Source: Trichostrongylus colubriformis
Taxonomy: Eukaryota; Nematoda; Chromadorea; Rhabditida; Trichostrongylidae
Length of the DNA: 64,000 nt
Reading direction: 5' to 3'
NCBI GenBank assembly: GCA_963978905.1
Contig: OZ022256.1
Coordinates: 52,810,001 to 52,874,000 of the forward strand
Shown here: piece by piece, positions 43,312 through 53,414 of the stretch
Position numbering within the stretch: position 1 is the first letter of the stretch
How the letters are laid out: each line of letters begins with the position of its first letter
Notes under the pieces: model-generated
What the model was told of the DNA's origin: nothing
Database searches by the model: none
What the model saw: the letters and a program-made list of their open reading frames with translations, nothing else
Made by a program: the position numbers and the translations under genes

Positions 43312-45127
43312 TCATACAGTGTCTTTTTGTGGCTCTACTTCCATGGCTGCCTGAGGATCAGAGTTCTCCTCATCCTCTTGAGGCTTGTTTTGAGGAACTG
43401 GATCGAGTTCACCGCATTCCACAATTTTCACAACCATCTGAGGTTTCCCAGACGGCGTGCCCTGCATTATTCCAAATGATTTGTTGGCGTGCTTAAAAAC
43501 TGAGCGCTAAGACAAAATAACCTGCTGTTCCACTTGTCGTACTACGTTCATTCCTTCTACTACGTGTCCGAAAACCACGTGCTTCCCATCGAGCCAATCT
43601 GTTTTTTCAGTACATATGAAAAATTGCGACCCATTCGTGTTTGGACCACAGTTCGCCATCGACACAGTTCCAGGCATCAGATGTTTAAGCTGAAATGGCA
43701 GATCGGTGAATAACAGATATCCATTCAGAAATTCGAGATTATCGGGAACTACCAGCAATTTCACATGATTGCTCCTGTCTAATATCTAACACGCATACCT
43801 TAAAATTTTCATCCTCGAATTTAGGTCCATATATCGACTTTCCTCCTGTACCATCTCCTTTGGTGAAATCTCCACCTTGCAGCATAAATTTGGGGATGAT
43901 CCTATGGAAAGTTGATCCTAAAAATCAAAATTAAAACAAGTGTAGGAATTGCGCAGAGAAAAGAGGATATTTTCAGAACATACCTTCGAAGCCAAAACCC
44001 TTTTCCCCTGTACATAAACACCGGAAGTTCTCTGCTGTTCTAGGCACAACGTCGGAGCGTAGCTCGATTACTATTCGCCCGATATATCTGCAAGCAAATT
44101 GACATGAAATAAAAAAAAGATGACGATTCCGCGAGTCAAATTGACGAATACCTTATGCCAATTTTTACACCTAGGTATACTCGAGGTAATCCTTTTGCTG
44201 TTGACGCTGTCCCATTACTGTCTTTAGCGTCTGCTATGCCACTGCCTTTTCCATAACGTTTAAGCCATTCATCATCCGCCCAAACAGGACGAGATGACCG
44301 CTCCGTGGCTTTGGGTGGTCGAGCGAAATTACACCTATGATAAAAAATTCCGACCATAAACGATTTCTAGTTATGCAATGCCATGGATCTCACGGCTTCT
44401 GTAAATGTCACAAGTAATCTAAGAATGCAATCTGCCCAGCCCTTTCCTTTTCCATATTTCAGTGATGAGCGATGCCAGCACACTAAGGTGGTTTACGACG
44501 TTTATTCGAAAAGCAAAAAAGCACTGCGAAACGGTAATTGTGACATAAATATACAGCAAAGGAGATCAACAAGGGCACCTACCTGATTGTTCTGCCGAAC
44601 AGTTCGCTCTCATTCATATTGTCTATCGCTGCCGCTGCATCTTCAGCCAGTTCAAACTCCACAAAACTGAAAAGTTATGGTAGGCATGAAAAGCGTAAAG
44701 TACGCTAGGAGTTTATCATTAGGACATAGCACATTCTACAGAGCAGCGGTACAAATCGGAAATCACATGGTCGACCGTGACACCTGTACCGCGTCTCTTG
44801 ACAAATATAACTTTGTGATGTATTATCTGTAGCTGAAACGTACCCAAATCCTCGATGCTTTCCTGTTTCGTAATCCATTGGAATTGAAATGGCGACAATA
44901 TCACCGAATGTTATAAAGGCAGCCATTAACACCTGAAACAATATGGTTGGTCAGAGTCCTTAATGCTCGCGTGTGACAGAACCTATTGAATCCTTTCAAC
45001 GTAGCCATCAAACCTTTTCTGGACCTCCACGTCAAATCCTCCAACAAACCTTTTCTGTGACCTCCTCACCAAATCCTCCAACATACAGCGTCCTTTTCTT
45101 GTTGTGAGGAAAGTTTGATGCAGCCAT
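43312..45127 (-). CDS. cyn-13: CYN-13 / cyclophilin E (RRM plus peptidyl-prolyl isomerase)
   Basis: Eight minus-strand exons: 45127-45050, 44932-44844, 44666-44583, 44334-44152, 44087-43984, 43917-43799, 43689-43522 and 43461-43312, making 324 residues (human PPIE 301). The RRM (residues about 8-85) has RTLYVGGF as RNP2 and HRGFGFVEF as RNP1. The cyclophilin domain has [22 protein letters not shown] (catalytic arginine), [21 protein letters not shown] (tryptophan of the cyclosporin pocket) and VECGEL. The acidic tail (EDEENSD) is extra. PPIE/CYN-13 is a spliceosomal prolyl isomerase. It lies between uaf-2 and sfa-1 in the same direction, 311 and 249 bases from them. The donor of exon 1 is GTTTGT and is followed by a tandem near-copy of itself. 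Confidence 0.96.
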
Positions 45128-45137
45128 CTGCTTCAAA
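45128..45137 (-). promoter_or_regulatory. probable trans-splice acceptor of cyn-13
   Basis: On the minus strand TTTGAAGCAG directly abuts the ATG with no untranslated base between, typical of SL acceptors of downstream operon genes. Confidence 0.55.
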
Positions 45138-45438
45138 TGGCACAAGATGAAGAACTACAAGTCACAACAACCTATCCATAGCGAAAAGCCGAATGAAATA
45201 TGCGAGTTAACAAGGTTGTCAAACCTCCATCACATATAAAAGGCACTTATTCAAATTTTCATTAGAAATCCATAATGCATATCAATGAAAGTAAAAACTG
45301 ATCATTACATGACTCACAACACTTGATACAACTGCACTTAATCGTTCCATTTCGAAAACAGGACCAAGGTCTTGAAAACACATTGTGCGATGCAAATGAC
45401 GAAAAAAAAAAAACATTTTACATAATAACAACTTCATT

Positions 45439-48400
45439 TTAATAGCGTCTGCGATCTCGATCACGGCTGCGCCTTCTCTCTCTATGAGGAGATCTGTCTC
45501 GACGTCTTTCCCGTTCATGACGATCTCGATCACGTCCTCCTCCTCCCGTGACTCCACGCAGAGATGGGTAGTGACCTGCCGAATCGGCACTGAAAAAAAC
45601 CATGATTTTAAATACTAAATCTCAAATGAAAGTGAATAAAAACTACAAAAACTACTAGGCTCTACTACCATGAACTATGTACTTCCCCTATATCAAAGCG
45701 AATAAACGCCAATAATGGAATCGACAAGAGCACACCAAAGAAGACACCGGGAAGTGGCGATTTGGGGCTGCGGTGAGACCTACCGTAACGCTTTGTGAAC
45801 TTAACGTTTTTCACCACAAGCACCTTTTTCCTTACCCTTCCGCTTATTCCGCCATTCACTGTTTTACTCAATTGCTGCTGTTTGTTGTTTCATTATTTCG
45901 TAAGATAACGAATGGATGAAATACATCCCACAAGACAGCTAAGGACACAGCGAGCAACTCGGAAAGATTTTGTAGTTGTTGGAAGAGGTGAGCGGGATAT
46001 GCGAATACCGACCACAATGGATGTAAGCTAAACCACGCACTGTGCGCCGGGTTTTTCTTCGGCAACACGCGGGGTCAGACACCAGACAGGTCAGAGTACG
46101 CGACGCCAAAGCTCCTTCTCTGAAAAGGCTCAGGCAAATCCGAGAGACCCAGGCGGCGAAGGACGACATAGACGCAGGGTTACGCAATCACGGCCGGCGA
46201 ACAGTGCGTGCATCAGCTGCGATCGACCACAATGTCGCGCTTCTGTATCCATGTCTCTATCGATTTATTTTACAGTGAGGTAAGTTCAGCACCTACTAAA
46301 TATTCATCGTAACCTTCAGGCGTCAATTTCGTGCTCACGTACTCGCGCCGGACTCGACGCCGCATTACGCCGTAAATGTTTAGCTGGCGCTGAAATTAGC
46401 TTACTGGCTTCACTTCACAAGTGCGTAAACACTTTTCTCACCGTCAAAGCTGCTGCAGCAGAAAAATTACATTCACGGGCGTATCTCTGCGCAGCTATAA
46501 ATTTCGAAAAGTTATGGCTGAAGACAAAACCATAAAAACAGCGGACGTGTGCAAAAAATGGATGCTCCCCCAAGACAAACACAAAATGAACCAGCTACAT
46601 ATCCATGCGACTAACTAGGGAAGGTATTTTACTTCCCATGGAACATTGAAATGAGACCCGGGGATCGATAGAGCTCCGAACGCTGATTATAACCGTGAAA
46701 ACCAAAATTGCTAAATGGCATTCTGAAGCGAGTTACGAGGGGACAAAGTTTGCCTGTGACATCTCAATGGCGAGGCGCTTCGTCATCAGGATGACTAGCG
46801 CAGAGACATCAATTGCCTCTGTGGCTCAGTGGTATTGCCCCGGTTCTGCAGGCGCGAGATCGTGGGTTTGCTTCCGCATCGATTTTTTTTTCATCAATCA
46901 GCCCATCAATTTTTCCGAGATTTGGTAAAATTCTCGAATTGGCTGAAAACTTGTTCCATAGGGTGATTTGATCCCTTGAACACGAAAATCACACTGGTTT
47001 GGCGTGAAAACGTATGGCTCGCGCGCTGAGCTCCCAAACATACCATGAAATGGTATTACTTTTTTTCAGAAAAAACCTTCATAACTTCATTGAGGTAATT
47101 GTTTGACAGATTCTGAATAAGATTTGAGATCAGCATTTAGAAGCGCGTATAGTGGCATGTGTCTCATTGCGAATGGCCATTTCGACAAACCGTCTGATGA
47201 CAAAGTGCCTCGCCAATGAGGTGTCACAAGCAAACTTTGACCCCTCGTAACACACTTCAGGATGCCATTTATCAAATTTGGTTTTCACAGTTATAATCAG
47301 CGTTCGAAGCTCTATCGATCTGTCCGGGTCTCATTTCAAAGTTCCGTGGGAAGTAAATACCTTCCCTAGTAAGTGGGTGCTACGTGTTGTTAATTGTAAG
47401 AAACAACAATTTATCTCGAGGCGAAACATTGAGACTTACTATTCTCTGTCATTTAACAAACTCATCGATGATGCTCTCCAAAATGGAAAAAATTCTCAAT
47501 CTCTTGGAATCAGGATTATGAGATTTCCGTTTTTTCAGAATCATTTTGGCGTGAACCACTCTTGCTAATGACCCGCTATAATCATTAGCCAGAAAATGTG
47601 ACAATGCCTTCATCACGAATAAGGCAAAAAAATGAGAATCTGGCAAAAGAATACGGTTCGACAGCTGCCCAGAGTAACTGGAGAGTGCACTTTTTCAAAG
47701 CTTCCTTATACCGCCTACGAATTTTTGTCTTGAATCTGTTATTTTCAGGAGTACTTTCACTGACCTAGTTTCTCATAAAGTTTCGTTAACAACATTTCAA
47801 ACAATAAATGCAAAGACGCAACAAATTTCACCATTATGTTAATATGTGCAGTATACAGCAGAGCTCTCTCAACTACTAGAAGTCAATAAGTAGACATCGC
47901 TCTTTCTTCGAAAGTTTGACTATGGGCGCCATCACAGCAAAGCGAAGAGGCTGAGTTCAAATCCGAGAGGGGTCAGGGTTAGCCGCTATGATCGCTCGAT
48001 TATAACACGAATTTTTCACCCAGCAGCAACAGCGATTTCTTCAGTTCACGTGCACTGAACAAGCTAAAACATAATTTATCATGGCAGCTTCCATTTTGTA
48101 TCCCATCTCAACGATTTTTCACAACAGGTCCAGATAATAAATCACCTCAACGCGGAGCCCCATTACGAAATTTGAAATGAAGCTGAGTAGGTTCGAAGTG
48201 ACGCTTTTGATTCCGATATCATTTAAAGTCCGAAGCTCCCGCCATTTTGATATATAACATTTGTGTGTTTGTTCCAGTATGTAGTCCAACTGTTTCCAGA
48301 ACCGCTTTTCGATTGATGTGGAACAACAATCCCTTGCGAGTGACACGAATCTCTGCTGCAGACCTTAAGTCTGGTAATGTGTTTTCAAAACTACTCCCCT

Positions 48401-50764
48401 TCAATTAACATTTTCTATTGATTGCGCGAGCAGATGAGCAGCATTCAGCGCAGAGATACGCCCATGGCAGTAATTTTCTGCTGCAGCAGCTTTGGCGCTG
48501 AGAAACTGTACGCGCTTAAGAAGTAAAGCCAGTGCTTACTTCAGCTCCAGCTAAACATTCACGACGTAATGCGGTCAAGTCGGGCAGGAGTACGTGAGCA
48601 CACTGCGTCAAGAACACCGAAATTGACGCGCTGAGGGTTACGGTAAATGTTTAATAGGTGCTGAAGTAGCTGCTTGTACTTATTTTCGCTTCTTACCTCA
48701 ACACTTCGTTTCAGAACGATCATTTCTTCCCATTTTCCTCTTTGTCCTGATCCCTCCTGGTTCCTTTGAACCCTTCCCTATCCTTCCCCTTCCCCATCTA
48801 CACAAGACTGCATTGTGTACAAAACCATCAAAAAAGAAAAAAAAAAACTAAGCAGTACCGTCTACCGCGTCTTCCAAACAGTTTCTCTCCAAGAGCAGGA
48901 CTTATAGCTTTGAGATGCATGAAGTTGCAAAAGCCTCCCTTGGAGCACGTAATCACTTCATGTTGACGACAACGAGATTCGCGAAAATCCGTTACAGGAC
49001 ACAATTCTGCGTAAATTGGAGCTCCATTGAACCTAAAAAAAACTTGTTCGGTTCAAAAACGTCTGTGTCAGAATCTAGGCTGTTATGGAATCCGTGGCCA
49101 TTAAGTGCTCCTCGAACAGTCCGCCGAAGATGAATAAAACAGCTCTGCATGAAGCTAAGGACTGCATGTTGACGTTCTCGTCAACATATTAGAATTCATC
49201 TTTCAATGTCATACGCCATCAAACCTCAACAACGCTAACACTGCATGTTGCCGAATGGCTCATCACCCGAAGCGGGTGCTTCTCCTGAACAATACCGAAA
49301 TGTGTGAGTTACTCACTCACTTATGAATGCATAATTTCCTTCAACCGTCTCGAACGACGCGCGCACTGCGACAAACCACAATCGGTCAATGGATCTGAAC
49401 TCTGAATGGGGGTTTTTCAAGTTAGGGTAGAAACACTGGTCAGCGGCCTCGTATACCCGAAACTGTTGATTTCTACGATGTTCCCTGAATACTAGAGTCA
49501 ATCACAAAACAAACAAGAGCTACTAGCATTAGGAAACACGTTTCTACCATTTTAAAAACAGAAAATAATTTCGGAATCCACGGGACGAGGGAACGGAGGA
49601 CCTTTTCAACTAAATAGATCGGCAGCGGAGATTGCAGTGTAGACTATCTGAACACGATAAAATTACAAGGAATAACTGAAACATCAACTTAATCCTACGA
49701 CAATGCGCTCCCCAAGGAAGAATTACATTCTCAAGAGAGCGACAGTATACTTTAAAGGCGCTATCATAAAAAGCCACGAGCTAGAAAAGAAAAGACATGT
49801 TTGCCTTTTCGTCATAATTATAAAAAATAAAAAAATCTAACATACCAGCGATTATCGTTGAGATCACGACATGCTCTGTCTGCGTCTTCTTCTCGCACGA
49901 ATTTTACGTAAACATTGCCAACCATGTGCTCGCCGATGTTTTCGCACACATTAATCTCTTCCACTTCACCATACTTCAAAAAAACATTTCGATGATTTTC
50001 ACCAAAAATTGATTTTCCTGCTACGACTGTATTGCATATAACCGATGAGGCGACGTACTCGAAGGAATGCAAAAAGCCTCAACAGTCATAGTTAGATCAG
50101 CTGGTATCACAAAGTGATCTATCTATCATTCGGCTGTGTACAAAAACGTAGAAAAATCAGCTCATGGCTACTCTAACCAAACTAACCAACATAACCGGTT
50201 CTACTAGACACGTGAGTTAAAGTCTCAGCACCCACCTTTCTTTCTAATTCCGTGAAAACCTCCTCGTAAAAGTCATCGAAGTACTTCTGTTCCTCTTCAT
50301 TTTTCCTACCAACCTCTGCAAAAGCAGAATATACTCATCTGCGCCTTATGCTGTACTCCAAAAATATATATTGTAACTAATCGACTACTCAATCGTCACA
50401 GATTAAAACCAAAAAGTAACTCCATTGCTTACTGTCGAATGCATCCGCTTGTCGCACATCAACCACAGGGTTGTGGTAGAAATTCTTCAGCAAAATCGTG
50501 GGCGAAAATGTTGGAGTGTGGTGTGCCCGCGAGCACTTATCACCGTGCCGGCATGCTCCAGTCTACAATAGAGAGCGTTCTGGCGATATCTCACAATTCA
50601 GTTTAATAATACTGAACGAGTTCCGGTAATCGTTCATATTCCCTCGAAAAACTGAAAAAGTAAGCACCTACCTTAAAAAAGAACGAGCAATTGACTTTGT
50701 CTTTCTCAGTGCCGTAAATAGATGCCAGATATTCAGCACCAGATAGCGTATCACCAAAATTCAT
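45439..50764 (-). CDS. uaf-2: U2AF small subunit (U2AF35, UAF-2)
   Basis: Six minus-strand exons: 50764-50672, 50562-50433, 50315-50236, 49973-49846, 49032-48859 and 45589-45439, for 251 residues. CCCH finger 1: VNCSFFFKTGACRHGDKCSR then H. The UHM/RRM has YGEVEEINV, VGNVYVKFVREEDADRA and the tryptophan motif NDNRW. CCCH finger 2: CRQHEVITCSKGGFCNFMH, followed by LKAISPALGEKLFGRR. The C terminus has a glycine run and an RS-like [15 protein letters not shown]2AF35 contacts the AG at 3' splice sites. Residues around finger 2 differ from the near-invariant EACCRQYEMGEC form. The 3.3-kb last intron carries a MITE, a nested foldback and a tRNA-like sequence. First gene of the probable operon; a trans-splice-like GTTTAG sits two bases before the ATG. 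Confidence 0.95.
46020..46224. mobile_element. MULE-type MITE family A, 205-bp form (copy 4)
   Basis: In the last intron of uaf-2. Nearly identical to the copy at 8258. Exact 10-bp duplication GACCACAATG at 46010-46019 and 46225-46234. Confidence 0.85.
46614..47370. mobile_element. nested foldback element with about 180-bp arms and a tRNA-like core
   Basis: Left end ACTAGGGAAGGTATTTACTTCC-like and right end GGAAGTAAATACCTTCCCTAGT. Arms also share GATCGATAGAGCT, ACGCTGATTATAA and CAAAGTTTGC. The core contains the tRNA-like stretch at 46814-46891. Confidence 0.6.
46814..46891 (+). other. tRNA-like sequence with pol III boxes (tRNA pseudogene or SINE head)
   Basis: A-box TGGCTCAGTGG at 46822-46832, B-box-like GGTTTGCTTCC at 46865-46875 (consensus GGTTCGANTCC, two changes), and a T9 run at 46883-46891 as a pol III terminator. 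Length and box spacing fit a tRNA, but the cloverleaf is imperfect, so I do not call a functional tRNA. Confidence 0.45.
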
Positions 50765-50766
50765 GT

Positions 50767-50773
50767 CTAAACA
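50767..50773 (-). promoter_or_regulatory. probable spliced-leader acceptor of uaf-2
   Basis: On the minus strand TGTTTAG, two bases, then ATG. Operon promoter elements should lie further right; none is recognisable. Confidence 0.45.
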
Positions 50774-51476
50774 AATCAAAATGTCTACGGAAGCTACTAC
50801 TTTACGACACAAGTGGCGAAATACTTCCGTACGACCACCTTAACCAAATGTTTCACTGAAATGGACGAAAGGAACGATAGATGGGTTTCAGACCAACAAC
50901 AGATGTACGACAGATGTACTTATCATCCCTCAGGCCTCGTTGGATATGGCCCTGAGATTCGGCGATGATTGGCAAAGCCAATAATCACTTTACGTACTCG
51001 AAAGTATATTTTTACCTAGGCCTTAGTTAAAGAGGGGAAGTGCCCCACTCGCAACAAAAGCGAAGCTCAGGCTCACGTAGCAAACCTTTGATATAACAGT
51101 TCTCGCTGTTATATCACAAAGTAGCGCCGAATACCAAGCACAGTTGAGCATTCCAAATGACTACGTTAACACCTTCTACGAAGTAACTATATTGCATGAC
51201 ACAAACGAAAGCAAATGTAAGTGCAATACGTAAAAGATGGGCGTATGACCAACTGAACATCAAACCTAAACAGTCGCGAAAGACAGTTAACAGCGCAATC
51301 TCATAGAAGCTGAGGAAGCATCTCGATCCTAAAGCTATAGAAAGATGAGACTTTGTGATAACGAGTCCCCACAATCGGTGAGATTTTCGAGAGACAGTCA
51401 TATACCATTTCCTAAAAATTAATACGAAATTATCAAGGCCTTCATCAAGCGACCACATAAGTCGACTGTATGCAGT
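50774..51476. other. divergent intergenic region, uaf-2 side
   Basis: The uaf-2 operon promoter should be here. A short inverted repeat TAACAGTTCTCGCTGTTA occurs at about 51093. No other motif recognised. Confidence 0.35.
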
Positions 51477-51638
51477 GGGAGACGGTCGTTTGGCGCGGCC
51501 CCTTGGAGCTAATTTGCCAATGGGGCACTGCCAAAGCTCCTCCCCTAAAAAGGCTTAGGTAAATCTGGGAGAGTCCAGACGGCCCATGCGCCCCATTGGC
51601 AAATTAGCTGCAAGGGCCGCGCCAAACGACATACACCC
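51477..51638. mobile_element. MULE-type MITE, 162 bp, 9-bp target duplication
   Basis: Arms GTCGTTTGGCGCGGCCC and GGGCCGCGCCAAACGAC with GCTAATTTGCCAATGGGG and its complement, i.e. about 45-bp inverted repeats. Exact duplication GTATGCAGT at 51468-51476 and 51639-51647. The centre has AAGGCTTAGGTAAATC, reminiscent of family A. Confidence 0.8.
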
Positions 51639-51668
51639 GTATGCAGTTCAATTCTCGCTGTTACGCTT

Positions 51669-51903
51669 TGTTCACAGTTTTGGAATTTGCGGATTGCACT
51701 GCGGAAAACGATGAAGATACGCATCGACTAAGGGAATTGCGGAATTGTGGAAATGCAGAATTGCGGAATTTGCGGAAAAGCATTAGATACGTATCGACGC
51801 TTTCCACAACTCTTCATTTCCGCAAACTCCGCGACTCTGCATTTCCACAATTCCGCACGCAAATTCCGCGATACTGCAATTCTGCAAAATCCAAAACTGT
51901 GAA
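51669..51903. repeat. degenerate foldback rich in GCGGAATT motifs
   Basis: TTCACAGTTTTGGAATTTGC at the left, GCAAAATCCAAAACTGTGAA at the right. The interior is built of imperfect GCGGAATT / AATTCCGC repeats. The 134-codon open frame across it is repeat translation. Confidence 0.55.
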
Positions 51904-52332
51904 TACCGCCTTATATCACAAGAAAAACCCAGGGTGTGGAGAAAAGAAGAGGAATCGAAAGCCACAAGCCACATCAAACTTCTTCGCCACGCGTGCCTCC
52001 GAAATGAATGCGTGTCTTGAACTCCGCCCCTCATCAATTGCCTGACTATTCGACGTGTTGCGTGTTAAGCCACGCAGGCAAATACGGAAAACGTGGCAAA
52101 TTTAAAATTCAAACCTTGGGCTGACTTTTGTTTGTTGTAGATGCTTTCATGCTTGATTGTCTCTGAGTTGAGATTTTAGTGGGTGCTGTTGGATGCGGAG
52201 AATGGGCGTTATAGGCCAGTACATGTAGAACCACAGGTGCTAATGTAGTTGGGGGCCACTCCACTGTGCTCGGCGTCCGGCGCTATTTTTACCTCGGTTT
52301 TTAGCCCGAGCCTTGCTTTAACGGGAATCTCC

Positions 52333-52944
52333 GGTGCTAAGGTAGTTCGGGAGGGGGCAACAAAAGCATAGGTCGCGCCCAATTTCTGCTTATAGGCACT
52401 CTCAAGGTCATTTTATGCCTAGATAGTGCTAACTAACTGAAAAAAAAACGATTGGGGTCAATTCAAGTCAGGGGGGAGACGCAACTTTGCGTCAAGGTCG
52501 AAGCTCCTTTCCCTCCCTAGGCTTAGGCTAAAATTGATATCCCCTTCTTCCTCATGAAAGAGCATCTCTCAAAGCATAGGTCTCATCTGCTTTAGCCTAA
52601 GCCTAGGGAGGGAAAGAAGCTTTGACGTGGGTGAAAATTTGACGCAAAGTTGCGTCTCCCCCCCCCCCCGATTTGAATTGACCCAACGATTGAATTATCT
52701 CCATTAGTATGTAACGAAAAATTGGCTTCAACTGGACTAAACAACCACTTACGCTTATTCTCCTAAGCCTAGGAAAAGAGAATCTCCTTTCCCAAGGCTT
52801 AGGATAACATAGCATGAAAAAAAGCACGAACTTGCTTCATCAGAATCGTTTCTATGCAGAATTCGAATCCGATTCGGCTAGCGCTATGATTCCCTACGCT
52901 CTACCCCTGCGTGCCCCCCCCCCCTCCCCCAACTACCTTAGCAA
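52333..52944. mobile_element. second copy of the 5447-type MITE, inverted and interrupted
   Basis: GGTGCTAAGGTAGTTCGGGAG ... CCCAACTACCTTAGCAACG. Internal blocks such as CCCAATTTCTGCTTATAGGC and TTAGTATGTAACGA are reverse complements of blocks at 5447-5845. The family F insertion at 52455 splits it. Confidence 0.65.
52455..52684. mobile_element. complete palindromic element family F, 230 bp, 8-bp target duplication
   Basis: Ends GGGTCAATTCAAGTC and ATTTGAATTGACCC. Exact duplication AACGATTG at 52447-52454 and 52685-52692. Subterminal poly-G/GACGCAACTTTGCGTC, arms CTTTCCCTCCCTAGGCTTAGG. The uninterrupted paralogue at 5447-5845 shows the unduplicated site. An 8-bp duplication suggests hAT-type mobilisation. 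Confidence 0.8.
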
Positions 52945-53080
52945 CGTATCCCCTATCCCCTGAAAGTAAGGCATAGGTAATAATATACTTCCGATATACA
53001 TACTGATAACTGTAGAACCACCTCGGGTGAGGGACGACAGCGCGACATTGAGTGCCCCTCCCCCTAACTCCATTAGCACC

Positions 53081-53414
53081 AAATCACATGCCTCTACAAA
53101 TAAAACGAAATAAGGATGGTACAAAGTTTGTGAGTAGCATTACGTGTGTTGGTACAGGAATGGTACGAAAAAGTTTGTGGGCAACATAACGTGTGGTGGT
53201 CTAGTCTAAGCAGAGAAAAGAGCTTCGAGTGTGTATACCACTTTTCGCCCCTTTGCCCCAAGAGCATAGCGTTTTTCTCGAAAAATGGAACAGCGGCTGA
53301 GCCTACGACCATCTCCAAAACCTCCTAAACTCTCAGTCTGCATACTTGGAATTTTGCTTGGGTTTTTTTTACCTGAGCAGAATGCCATATAAAAAATTTT
53401 CAATTTTAGATACG
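53081..53414. other. upstream region of the kinesin gene
   Basis: No gene. ACGAAATAAGGATGGTAC-type direct near-repeats around 53106 and 53160. A trans-splice acceptor-like CAATTTTAG ends at 53409. Confidence 0.4.
53401..53409 (+). promoter_or_regulatory. probable spliced-leader acceptor of the kinesin gene
   Basis: CAATTTTAG, five bases before the ATG at 53415. Confidence 0.45.

Larger units (their letters stand above)
46285..48665. mobile_element. large foldback element with about 200-bp arms, in uaf-2 last intron
   Basis: Left arm starts TTCAGCACCTACTAAATATT and includes AGCTGCTGCAGCAGAAAA and GGGCGTATCTCTGCGC. The right arm (about 48440-48665) carries GCGCAGAGATACGCCC, TTTTCTGCTGCAGCAGCT and ends TAATAGGTGCTGAA. 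A second foldback (46614-47370) is nested inside it. About 1 kb of unrelated sequence (47371-48430) fills the middle. No transposase. Confidence 0.6.
52236..53080. mobile_element. outer GTGCTAATGTAGTT-type foldback, containing two nested elements
   Basis: Left end GGTGCTAATGTAGTTGGGGG; right end CCCCTAACTCCATTAGCACC. Encloses 52333-52944, which in turn encloses 52455-52684. The target duplication is not clear. Confidence 0.45.

Noticed and set aside
51641..52045. 134-codon plus-strand open frame
   Set aside because: Reads through the GCGGAATT foldback, with compositionally repetitive LRELRN-type translation and no neighbours in phase.
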